Assembly (NCBI RefSeq): GCF_913060805.1
Contig: NZ_CAJXTC010000023.1
Location: 24,086-88,085 of the forward strand
Direction of reading: 5' to 3'
Length of the DNA: 64,000 nt
Source of the DNA: an uncultured Draconibacterium sp.
GTDB lineage: Bacteria; Bacteroidota; Bacteroidia; Bacteroidales; Prolixibacteraceae
Under the pieces are notes generated by a model. It was not told where the DNA came from. It was given only the letters and a program-made list of their open reading frames with translations, and searched no databases. Below, one piece after another: positions 26,425-34,393 of this stretch; positions within the stretch are counted from its first letter, which is position 1; every line of letters begins with the position of its first letter. The position numbers were made by a program, and so were the translations under genes.

Positions 26425-29373
26425 ATGAAACCAACACCTATAATATTTCTACTTTTTACCCTATTAGTACTGTCACTGGCCAACTGTTCTTCGGCACAGG
26501 AACCACCTTTTCAGCAATACAAAAACGATGAGTGGGTAAACCAGCAACTCGAAAAAATGAGTCTGGATGAGCGAATTGCCCAGTTGATGATGATTACCGT
26601 TTACCCGAAACAGAACGAAGCCGCCAAAGCCATTTTTAAGCGGAGAATACAGGAGTGGAAACCCGGTGGAATTCTGGTAATGCAAGGTTCACCTGCAAAA
26701 AATGCCGATTGGATCAATCAATTTCAGGAAGCTTCCGAGACGCCGCTTTTGGTCGCTATCGACGGCGAATGGGGACCGGCCATGCGTACCGACAGTACCA
26801 TTGTTTATCCGTATGCGCAATCGTTGGGCGCCGTGCAAGACACTTCCCTTCTCTACCAAATGGGACAGGATTTTGCCAGCCAGTTAAAACGCATGGGAAT
26901 TCAGATGAATTTTGCGCCGGTTGCCGACATTAACACCAATCCGTTTAATCCGGTTATCGGTTATCGCTCGTATGGAGAAGAAAAGCATAATGTGGCTGAA
27001 AAGTCGTGGATGGTGGCAAAAGGAATGCAGGACAACAATGTTATTCCGGTGGCAAAACATTTTCCCGGTCATGGCGACACCAAAACCGACTCGCACAAAA
27101 CATTGCCGCTTATTCCACATTCAAAAAGCCGCATCGACAGTATTGAAAGCTACCCGTTCAGGTATTTATCCGATAAAGGAATTGCTGGAATTATGTCGGG
27201 GCATTTAAATGTTCCGTCGCTCGATGATTCCGGAATCACCTCTTCGCTTTCGAAAAAAGTAATTACCGATTACCTGAAGGACGAAATTGGCTACAAAGGT
27301 TTTGTGGTTACCGATGCCATTACCATGAAAGGCGTGCAAACCACTGCAGGAAGAGCCGAACTGGAAGCCCTGATTGCCGGAAACGATATGATCGAATTTG
27401 TTGACGATGTTAGCAAAGCTGTTGCAACTATAAAAGAAGCAATTATCTACGGCGAAATTACCGAAGATGAAATCAACGAAAAGTGCAGAACTGTTTTGGC
27501 ACTTAAACGCTGGGTTGGTTTAAACAACTACCAACCGGTGGATTTAAAAAATATTACCGCCGATCTTAACGCTCCCGAATACCAGGTTACCAACCGAAAA
27601 CTGATTAAAAAATCGATGACAGTTGTTGTTAACAACGACAGTACTCTTCCGGTGCAGGATTTGGAGAAACGCAACATTGCAACGATAATGATTGGTGGCG
27701 ACCAAAAATCAGATTATCAGAATACGCTGGCAAAATATACCGGCATGGATCATTTTTGGTTACCAAAAGATGCCTCTGAAAAAACATGGGCAAATCTTCG
27801 CCAGGAGCTAAGTAATTACAACTTTGTTATTGCCGGAATTACCGGAATTAACAAATACTCATCAAACGAATACGGTATTTCCGAAATACAAAAACAAGCG
27901 GTTACGGATTTGGTAAACGAACAAAATGTGGTGTTTACGCTTTTCGGAAACGCTTATTCACTAAAATACTTTGCCAATATTCATCATGCCGATGCCTTGA
28001 TTGTGGCTCATCAGGATAATGAACTGACTCAGGAATTAGCAGCGCAGCTTATTTTTGGTGCATTTAAAGCTAATGGCAAACTTCCGGTTACTTCCGACAG
28101 ACGATTTAAAGCCGGCGATGATTTGGTTGTTGAACCCAACAAAACTTTTTCGTATACCATTCCTGAGGAGGCCGGGATGAGTTCAGTTATTCTGAACCGG
28201 AAAATCGACTCGCTGGCAAATCTTGGAATTTCGGAAGGTGCATTTCCCGGCTGCCAGGTTTTGGTGGCCAAAGATGGGCAAGTGGTTTTTCACAAGTGTT
28301 ACGGTTTTCAAACCTACGACAGCATTTACCCCGTAAACCAGAATAATATTTACGACTGGGCATCGGTTACCAAAGTTACCGGGCCGCTGCCGGCAATTAT
28401 GCGATTGGTCGACGAGGGCAAAATGAACGTTGATGATAAGTTTAGCAAGTACTGGCCCGATTTTATTGGCAGCAACAAAGAAAACCTGAGCTTTCGTGAG
28501 ATTTTGGCGCACCAGTCGCGTTTGGCTTCGTGGATTGCTTTCTGGACCATGACCGTGCAAAAAGACGGAACACTCGATAAAAAAGTATTTAAAGATCACC
28601 CCTCGACACTATACGATGTTCGCGTATCGGAACGGTTGTGCATGAATCACAATTTCAGAAAAATAATGTTCGATACCATCCGCACTTCGGATCTGCTACC
28701 CAGAAAAAAGTACCTGTACTCAGGACTGAGTTTTTACCTCTATCCGGATATTATTGAAAACCTGACCGGCACTCCGTACGAATCGTATGTAAAAAACACT
28801 TTCTACCGACCTTTAGGAGCGCAAACAATAACGTTCAATGCATACAAACACTTTCCGCTTAACCAGATTATTCCAACCGAAACGGATGACTTTTTCCGAA
28901 TGGAGAAACTTCGTGGTTACGTGCACGACGAAGGAGCAGCAATGATGGGCGGCGTATCGGGAAATGCTGGTTTATTCGGTTCAACAAACGACCTCGCCAA
29001 GGTATTTCAAATGTATTTGCAAAAAGGATATTTTGGTGGCCGACGTTATATTTCGGACTTAACGCTTAACGAATTTACGCGTATTCAGTATCCTGAAAAT
29101 AAAAACCGACGAGGGCTTGGTTTCGACAAACCCATGATCGACAACGATGAAAATGATCTTGAAGATGCCTACCCCGCCGTGTCGAGCAGCAAAAGCAGTT
29201 TTGGGCACAGCGGCTACACCGGAACTTTTGCATGGGCCGACCCTGAAAAAGGGGTGTTATACATTTTTATGTCGAACCGTGTTTACCCAACCCGCAACAA
29301 CAGCAAACTCTACGAATTAAACATTCGTACGGCCATGCATCAGGCCATTTACGACAGCATTATCAAAAAATAA
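26425..29373 (+). CDS. Fused beta-N-acetylglucosaminidase (NagZ, GH3) and AmiE-like serine hydrolase, lipoprotein
   Basis: The 982-residue protein joins two enzymes that are separate in Bacillus subtilis. The lipobox is LANC (Cys21). The GH3 barrel covers about residues 30-370: KHFPGHGDTKTDSH with the Asp222-Ser-His224 acid/base dyad of NagZ and the nucleophile Asp297 (FVVTDAITMKGV). A GH3 C-terminal alpha/beta domain follows to about 580. From about 590 comes a class C beta-lactamase-fold hydrolase with Ser647-V-T-Lys650 (WASVTK), Tyr765 (YSGLSF) and HSGYTGT near 927. Together these should remove GlcNAc and then cleave the lactyl-peptide amide of MurNAc-peptides, leaving MurNAc for further steps. 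Divergent from namZ-symporter. The fused arrangement is seen in other Bacteroidota annotations, so it is not unique. Confidence 0.9.
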   Translation: MKPTPIIFLLFTLLVLSLANCSSAQEPPFQQYKNDEWVNQQLEKMSLDERIAQLMMITVYPKQNEAAKAIFKRRIQEWKPGGILVMQGSPAKNADWINQFQEASETPLLVAIDGEWGPAMRTDSTIVYPYAQSLGAVQDTSLLYQMGQDFASQLKRMGIQMNFAPVADINTNPFNPVIGYRSYGEEKHNVAEKSWMVAKGMQDNNVIPVAKHFPGHGDTKTDSHKTLPLIPHSKSRIDSIESYPFRYLSDKGIAGIMSGHLNVPSLDDSGITSSLSKKVITDYLKDEIGYKGFVVTDAITMKGVQTTAGRAELEALIAGNDMIEFVDDVSKAVATIKEAIIYGEITEDEINEKCRTVLALKRWVGLNNYQPVDLKNITADLNAPEYQVTNRKLIKKSMTVVVNNDSTLPVQDLEKRNIATIMIGGDQKSDYQNTLAKYTGMDHFWLPKDASEKTWANLRQELSNYNFVIAGITGINKYSSNEYGISEIQKQAVTDLVNEQNVVFTLFGNAYSLKYFANIHHADALIVAHQDNELTQELAAQLIFGAFKANGKLPVTSDRRFKAGDDLVVEPNKTFSYTIPEEAGMSSVILNRKIDSLANLGISEGAFPGCQVLVAKDGQVVFHKCYGFQTYDSIYPVNQNNIYDWASVTKVTGPLPAIMRLVDEGKMNVDDKFSKYWPDFIGSNKENLSFREILAHQSRLASWIAFWTMTVQKDGTLDKKVFKDHPSTLYDVRVSERLCMNHNFRKIMFDTIRTSDLLPRKKYLYSGLSFYLYPDIIENLTGTPYESYVKNTFYRPLGAQTITFNAYKHFPLNQIIPTETDDFFRMEKLRGYVHDEGAAMMGGVSGNAGLFGSTNDLAKVFQMYLQKGYFGGRRYISDLTLNEFTRIQYPENKNRRGLGFDKPMIDNDENDLEDAYPAVSSSKSSFGHSGYTGTFAWADPEKGVLYIFMSNRVYPTRNNSKLYELNIRTAMHQAIYDSIIKK

Positions 29374-29505
29374 AAACGCTCCAACATCTTCCCTTAAAAA
29401 ATGTTAACACCTGTCTGTTAGTGACCTGTTTTACAACATATCAACAAAATCCATAACCCTTATATTTCAGCTACTTACATTTTATCACACCCCCTGTAAT
29501 ACACA

Positions 29506-29513
29506 TAATTTTG
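29506..29513 (+). promoter_or_regulatory. -7 promoter box (TAATTTTG) with AT-rich leader
   Basis: Exact TAnnTTTG match. Transcription from about 29520 would give a 110-base, strongly AT-rich leader to the small HTH-like gene, suited to S1-type ribosome recruitment. Otherwise the 260-base gap after the NagZ-AmiE gene shows nothing I can identify. Confidence 0.45.
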
Positions 29514-29633
29514 CTCATGTGTTATAACATTTAACAATACCTGTTCGTGATGCTTTCATTATTAAATTATTAATTATAATTTTAAAGCACGTTCTTTATA
29601 AATACAATAATTATTAATTAATACCACAGCGAT

Positions 29634-29885
29634 ATGGAAAAAAAGATAACATTTAACGAGCTGCGAAAAATTAAAGACAGCTTGCCTGACGGTTCAATTG
29701 CACAAATAGCGCAAGAATTTGAATTAAGAGAAGAAACCGTCAGGAATTATTTCGGAGGCGCTAATTACACAGATGGAAGAGCAGTGGGTATACACATGGA
29801 GCCGGGACCAAATGGAGGAATCGTTCTCTTAGATGATACGGCAATTTTGGAACGAGCGCAGCAATTAGCTGGCGCAGCGGTTTAA
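29634..29885 (+). CDS. Small HTH-like protein, conserved in Bacteroidota, function unknown
   Basis: The 83-residue protein begins with a helix (KITFNELRKIKDSLPDG) and then a helix-turn-helix-like element, SIAQIAQEFELREETVRNYFGG (residues about 22-43), followed by a glycine-rich beta-hairpin (GIHMEPGPNGGIVLLDDT) and a final helix. The HTH suggests DNA or RNA binding; I know similar short proteins from Bacteroidota genomes with no defined role. It stands alone between its own AT-rich leader and a strong terminator, so it is expressed as a single-gene unit, which fits a small abundant regulator. Confidence 0.75.
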   Translation: MEKKITFNELRKIKDSLPDGSIAQIAQEFELREETVRNYFGGANYTDGRAVGIHMEPGPNGGIVLLDDTAILERAQQLAGAAV

Positions 29886-29911
29886 AAGAGAAAAAAATAA
29901 AAATATTTAAG

Positions 29912-29943
29912 AAACTGTCCTATATTTATGGGGCAGTTTTTTT
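29912..29943 (+). terminator. Terminator after the small HTH-like gene
   Basis: AAACTGTCC pairs with GGGGCAGTTT around a loop of about 10 bases, followed by a T run. Confidence 0.85.
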
Positions 29944-29971
29944 ATGTCAATTATATCTAAACCATTACCTC

Positions 29972-30766
29972 ATGAAGAAATTCACATTTTTTATTTCCCT
30001 TGCTTTTATCAGCATTTTATTTACCTCGTGCGAAGCGCCATGGCAACCTTTATTTAACGGCGAAAACCTCGATGGCTGGGAAACCTACATCGGCACTCCG
30101 CTTACCGGCTTCGAACACATTCACGAACAGGCCAAACCCGAGAACGTTTTTAAAGTTGTTGATGTAGATGGCGAAAAGCTCATTCACATTACCGGAGAAG
30201 TAAACGGTTCGTTGGCCACTGTCGACACTTTTGCCAACTACCACCTTGAATTGGTATTTAAGTGGGGCGACCAGGTTTACACTACCCGAAACAGCGGATT
30301 GCTGTATCATAGTTTTGGAGATTTTGGCGAAGCATTGGGCACCTGGATGACTAACATCGAGTGCCAGCTGATGCACGGAAACATGGGCGATACTTACCTG
30401 ATGAACAATACGTGCTGCGAAACCGAAACCACGCAAACCGACGATGGTTTTGTTTTCACTAAAGGAGGAGAACTTACCCAGTTTGGAAAAGACTTTAACG
30501 GCCCGGGCATAAAAAAGGCTGTTGATGCCGAAAATCCAACAGGCGAATGGAACACTGTTGAACTGTACTCCTACGGACGTACTACCGTTCATCTGGTTAA
30601 CGGACAAGTTACCATGGTAAATACAAACACGGGAGTTGACGAAGAAGATGGCATCCGTCCGCTGAGCTCTGGGAAAATCCAAATCCAGTCGGAAGGCGGC
30701 GATTTATTTATTAAATCAATTCGGGTAAAACCGATTAAGGAAATTCCTGCCGAAATCCTTCAATAA
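29972..30766 (+). CDS. DUF1080 lipoprotein (3-keto-glycoside hydrolase-like domain)
   Basis: The 264-residue protein has a lipobox LFTSC (Cys20) directly followed by the DUF1080 opening WQPLFNGENLDGWETYIG. Later signatures are FANYHLELVFKWG, RNSGLLYHSFG, NIECQLMHGNMGD and the closing SGKIQIQSEGGDLFIKSIRVKPI. The fold is a concanavalin-like beta sandwich; some members hydrolyse 3-keto-glycosides, while others serve as carbohydrate-binding domains. No oxidoreductase partner is adjacent, although a Gfo/Idh/MocA lipoprotein lies 15 kb away. It is flanked by terminators on both sides, so it is monocistronic. Confidence 0.88.
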   Translation: MKKFTFFISLAFISILFTSCEAPWQPLFNGENLDGWETYIGTPLTGFEHIHEQAKPENVFKVVDVDGEKLIHITGEVNGSLATVDTFANYHLELVFKWGDQVYTTRNSGLLYHSFGDFGEALGTWMTNIECQLMHGNMGDTYLMNNTCCETETTQTDDGFVFTKGGELTQFGKDFNGPGIKKAVDAENPTGEWNTVELYSYGRTTVHLVNGQVTMVNTNTGVDEEDGIRPLSSGKIQIQSEGGDLFIKSIRVKPIKEIPAEILQ

Positions 30767-30778
30767 AAAAATACATTT

Positions 30779-30804
30779 TACCCGTTTCTTTCGCAAACGG
30801 GTAT
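30779..30804 (+). terminator. Terminator after the DUF1080 gene
   Basis: ACCCGTTT pairs with AAACGGGT around CTTTCGC, followed by TATATTTTT. The 3' edge merges into the promoter of the permease gene. Confidence 0.75.
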
Positions 30805-30811
30805 ATTTTTG
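30804..30811 (+). promoter_or_regulatory. -7 promoter box (TATTTTTG) of the permease gene
   Basis: Exact TAnnTTTG, 27 bases before the permease start and abutting the preceding terminator. Confidence 0.4.
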
Positions 30812-30838
30812 CGCAAATTTTAAACGAATACAAAAAAT

Positions 30839-32044
30839 ATGAGTGGTAAATCTTTACGTGAACAGTTAACCTTTAAAAACACCGTTCTGGGTGTACAGTT
30901 CTTATTTGTGGCTTTTGGTGCTACCGTTTTGGTGCCGCTGCTTGTTGGCATCGATCCGGCCGTTGCACTTTTTACCGCCGGAATTGGCACGCTGCTTTTT
31001 CACCTCATTACAAAAGGAAAAGTTCCGGTGTTTCTCGGAAGTAGCTTTGCTTTTGTTGCTCCTATTATCGAAGCCACCCGACTTTATGGCTGGCCCGGTA
31101 CACTTTCAGGAATTATTGCCGTAGGTATCGTTTACGGCGTTGTTTCAGCACTGGTAAAATTACGTGGAATCACCTTTGTTGAACGCCTGTTTCCATCGGT
31201 AGTAGTTGGCCCAATTATTTTGCTGATCGGTTTATCGCTGGCATCAACTGCTGTTGATATGGCAAAAACAGACTGGGCACTTGCAATAATCACATTGGCA
31301 ACAGCAGTTTCAGTGGTAATTTTTGGTAAAAAAATGCTGAAACTGATCCCGATTTTCATCGCCATTGCAGTGGGTTATATTGCAGCGCTTATCTGGGGAA
31401 AAGTTGATTACTCAATAGTACAGGAAGCGAGCTGGATAAGCATTCCGGAATTTACCGCTCCAAAATTTAGCTGGCAAGCCATTTTATACATGGTTCCGGT
31501 GGCAATTGCTCCAATTATCGAGCACGTTGGCGACATGTACACCATTGGCGGTGTTTGTAATAAAAACTTTATTGAGAAACCGGGATTGCACCGCACCTTA
31601 CTTGGGGACGGTATTGCCACTGCTTTGGCCGGTTTTTTTGGCGGAGTACCTAACACTACCTATTCGGAAGTAACCGGAGCGATTACGCTTACCAAAGTTA
31701 CTAATCCGTTTATCCTGCGCATTTCTGCTATTACTGCATTGGTGTTTGCGTTTGTGGGCAAAATTAGTGGCTTCCTGGAAACCATCCCGCAAGCAGTGCT
31801 CGGTGGTATAATGTTGTTACTTTTCGGAATGATCGCATCTATTGGTATCAAAACACTGGTTGACTCGAAAACCAACATGGGCGAAACCCGTAACCAGGTA
31901 ATCGTTTCGCTGGTACTTACCGTTGGAATTGGTGGTGCTGTAATTCAATACGGAACTTTCTCGCTGGCAGGAATTGGTTTGGCTGCAGCAGTTGGTATTA
32001 TTTTGAATTTGCTTCTCCCCGCAACTAAAAAAGAAGATTTATAA
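30839..32044 (+). CDS. Uracil/xanthine permease (NCS2 family)
   Basis: The 401-residue inner-membrane protein has the NCS2 pattern of about 12-14 helices: VQFLFVAFGATVLVPLLVG near 20, VFLGSSFAFVAPIIEA near 65 (a half-helix motif), IAPIIEHVGDMYTIGGV near 225 holding the substrate-binding Glu/His region, and the signature GGVPNTTYSEVTGAITLTKV near 275. The E-H-V-G and NTTYSE variants resemble UraA-type uracil carriers more than purine carriers, but xanthine cannot be excluded. It is flanked by hairpins on both sides. Confidence 0.9.
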   Translation: MSGKSLREQLTFKNTVLGVQFLFVAFGATVLVPLLVGIDPAVALFTAGIGTLLFHLITKGKVPVFLGSSFAFVAPIIEATRLYGWPGTLSGIIAVGIVYGVVSALVKLRGITFVERLFPSVVVGPIILLIGLSLASTAVDMAKTDWALAIITLATAVSVVIFGKKMLKLIPIFIAIAVGYIAALIWGKVDYSIVQEASWISIPEFTAPKFSWQAILYMVPVAIAPIIEHVGDMYTIGGVCNKNFIEKPGLHRTLLGDGIATALAGFFGGVPNTTYSEVTGAITLTKVTNPFILRISAITALVFAFVGKISGFLETIPQAVLGGIMLLLFGMIASIGIKTLVDSKTNMGETRNQVIVSLVLTVGIGGAVIQYGTFSLAGIGLAAAVGIILNLLLPATKKEDL

Positions 32045-32077
32045 AAGCTTCGAGTATCGAGTTGCTCGCTTCGAGAT

Positions 32078-32136
32078 AAAAAAAGGATGGCATCTGTATG
32101 AGTAGAATCATAAACCGATGCCATCCTTCTTTTTTT
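32078..32136. terminator. Bidirectional terminator between permease and PQQ-propeller genes
   Basis: GGATGGCATC and GATGCCATCC form a 10-bp stem around a 22-base loop, with A and T runs on either side. It serves two convergent genes. Confidence 0.85.
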
Positions 32137-32176
32137 GGATCATTTGTCACTGGCCTTCACCAGAACGTTGTGACAT

Positions 32177-33412
32177 TCACTTAACCTTGTATGCCATCAA
32201 GGCTTCTCCGTGGCGGATATAAAGTACTCCATCGGCAACCACCGGATGCGAAAAATGTTCCTGGCTTCCCATGGTAACTTTAAACAAACCACCCTGCGCC
32301 AGCTTTCCGTTTTCGTAATTGAAAAGGCGAACATCACCATTTGTGCCATACACAATAAACTTATTGTCGGCGAAAATAGTGCCTCCAAACGATGATCTGA
32401 CTTTATCCAAAACGCTTCCTGTTTCCGGATCAAGGACATTCAGGTATTTATTCTCGGTGGTAACAAACAACTTGTTATCGTTTAGAATATAACCGCCCAT
32501 ATCATTCTTCACATTTTCGTTGGTCCATACTTCTTTCACACTGCTTCCATCAGCTGCAAGTTCCAGTTTTATGGCACCTTTTCCGTTATCGTCGTTGGTA
32601 ATAACATACAAATACGGGGCCTGATAAACGGGGGTGTTTGCATGGTCTCCGTCGTGGCGGATAGCAATGTCGTATTTCCAAAGTAACTCTCCGGTTTCGC
32701 AATCAACACCAAAAACATGGTGCCTCGATGTGGAAACAAAAACCTTTCGCGAAGGCAGGTTTACAAGAATTGGCGAAACAAAATGAGTGGTATCTCCAGT
32801 TGCTTCCGATGTCCAGATGGTTTTTCCGGTTAATCGATCGAGTTTAGCCACACTGATTTCTTTTCCTCCGGGGAAACAATAAACTGCATTCTCATCGGTA
32901 ACCACCGATTCCGCGTAACTAAACTCATTCATATAACCATTCAGGTCGTTCAGCATATCAACCGCCCACAGTTCTTTCCCGGTATTCAGGTCAAAACAGG
33001 CCAGTCGTCCAAGTCCCGAGGTTGCATAAACCATATCGCCCACAACGGTTGGCGTTGATCTTGATCCCGGAAAACGGGCAGAGAATCCATCTCCCACAAA
33101 CGATTTTCCGTTTGTCGATTTCCATAATAAGTTACCCTCCAGGTCGTAAGCAAATAACGTGCTGATACCGTCTTCTACCCCGATGATAAGTAATTTATCT
33201 GAAGTTATTACCGGAGCGGCGTAGCCGGGGCCAATAGTTTCGGTCGACCACAAGAGTTGAGGACCATCTTCAGGCCATTCCGACAGCAGTCCGGATTCGT
33301 TGTACTTTCCATCGCGATCAATGCCGCGCCACTGATAAACGGTTTGTGAAATTGCAATTTGACTGACAAACAATAAGGCAATCAGACAGAATAAAGAATT
33401 GATTTTTTTCAT
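32177..33412 (-). CDS. Secreted PQQ-type beta-propeller protein
   Basis: The 411-residue protein has a signal peptide (MKKINSLFCLIALLFVSQIAISQ) and repeated propeller blades with the motif [AG]xDxxTGxxxW: LACFDLNTGKELWAVD, VAKLDRLTGKTIWTSE, VFGVDCETGELLWKYD, YLNVLDPETGSVLDKV. This is the PQQ_2 or BamB-like propeller. There is no PQQ-dehydrogenase catalytic signature or haem site, so it is likely a binding or scaffold protein in the envelope; the role is unknown. It appears monocistronic, with a terminator 40 bases after its stop. Confidence 0.87.
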   Translation of the reverse strand: MKKINSLFCLIALLFVSQIAISQTVYQWRGIDRDGKYNESGLLSEWPEDGPQLLWSTETIGPGYAAPVITSDKLLIIGVEDGISTLFAYDLEGNLLWKSTNGKSFVGDGFSARFPGSRSTPTVVGDMVYATSGLGRLACFDLNTGKELWAVDMLNDLNGYMNEFSYAESVVTDENAVYCFPGGKEISVAKLDRLTGKTIWTSEATGDTTHFVSPILVNLPSRKVFVSTSRHHVFGVDCETGELLWKYDIAIRHDGDHANTPVYQAPYLYVITNDDNGKGAIKLELAADGSSVKEVWTNENVKNDMGGYILNDNKLFVTTENKYLNVLDPETGSVLDKVRSSFGGTIFADNKFIVYGTNGDVRLFNYENGKLAQGGLFKVTMGSQEHFSHPVVADGVLYIRHGEALMAYKVK

Positions 33413-33555
33413 TTTCGGTTATTTAATTTTTCGGTTTGTTGACAGAGTGCTGACTCATGCGAATATAAATAAAAATCACGACAGACCATGTTAACGCGTT
33501 CTTAATCACTTCATCAGAAAAGGGTTCCGAAAATAAATCTACAATGCCACTCCTT

Positions 33556-34329
33556 TCAATTCGCCTCTTGCTTTTCAGGTAGATAACGCCAAAATCGCCT
33601 CGGCATATGCTGGCGTTGCAGTTTTAGATTTTTGCGTTCTTCAATATTGATGTGTTTAAAATACGAGCGCCACAACTTTTGATAAAAATCTTCGCCCTCA
33701 TGCAGCAACTCCTCTTTCACCTGTCCGTTGTAGGCATTAAACTGCTTTTTTGTGAGCACCACTTCCTCCACCTTTTCGTTGCCGTACAGAATGCCATAGT
33801 TGCGCTTCAAATCGTAGATCAGCCAGCGCTGATCGGTAAATCGTTTTTGGTAATGATTAATGATCAGTGGAATGACATCGTATCTGGGTTCGATACCGCA
33901 AAAATACATCCGGTCTTTGGTGCGCTGAAACCGAACAAACTGCATCATTCGCATGGCTTCCTTTTTCACCTTTTGCGAGGCTTGCGTAAGGTGCAACACA
34001 TCAGGATCGCCGTAATCGGTTTCCAAATTTAAATGCCCGCTGAACATTCGCCGTAAAAAACGGTAAATTTTCATTTCAATGCCCAGCTCTTCCGACAGGT
34101 AAGCGTAAAAAAGCAGCTGCTTATTTTTTCCCGACAAATGTTTCTGAATACCTTTCCAAACCCGTTCGGCCTTTTTCGGATTGGTGGGAACATCAATGCT
34201 TTCTACAAAAAGGTAGCGCTGCTCGCCATAACGCGAACAAATATCAACCGGAAAATCTTTCCGGCTGTAACAATCGAAAACGCAGGTTAAAAAACCCTCA
34301 AATGTATTATCGTAGGTATATATTTTCAT
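33556..34329 (-). CDS. TIGR03915 family putative DNA repair protein
   Basis: The 257-residue protein begins YTYDNTFEGFLTCVFDCY, the family opening, and has the block YFKHINIEERKNLKLQRQHMPRRFWRYLPE at the end, characteristic of the TIGR03915/DUF4130 family. In genomes it almost always accompanies a TIGR03916 radical-SAM protein, as here; the pair is predicted to act on damaged DNA, but the chemistry is unproven. The start was set at MKIYTYD because the upstream in-frame residues (ESRIQNPKIQNP) are read through a tandem heptamer repeat. No signal peptide or membrane helix. It follows the radical-SAM gene by 64 bases. Confidence 0.9.
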   Translation of the reverse strand: MKIYTYDNTFEGFLTCVFDCYSRKDFPVDICSRYGEQRYLFVESIDVPTNPKKAERVWKGIQKHLSGKNKQLLFYAYLSEELGIEMKIYRFLRRMFSGHLNLETDYGDPDVLHLTQASQKVKKEAMRMMQFVRFQRTKDRMYFCGIEPRYDVIPLIINHYQKRFTDQRWLIYDLKRNYGILYGNEKVEEVVLTKKQFNAYNGQVKEELLHEGEDFYQKLWRSYFKHINIEERKNLKLQRQHMPRRFWRYLPEKQEAN

Positions 34330-34333
34330 GACT

Positions 34334-34376
34334 GGATTCTGGATCTTTGGATTCTGGATTCTGGATTCTGGATACT
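34334..34376. repeat. Tandem heptamer repeat (GGATTCT, about 6 units)
   Basis: Six units of GGATTCT or one-base variants (GGATCTT, GGATACT) run in tandem with one extra T. They fill most of the 64-base spacer between the two repair genes and end 5 bases before the start codon of the downstream gene, where the ribosome would bind. Confidence 0.85.
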
Positions 34377-34393
34377 GTGACTGCAAACTGAGA

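Noticed and set aside
34334..34376. Heptamer repeat as a CRISPR array
   Set aside because: Units are 7 bases in direct tandem without spacers, and no cas genes are present.
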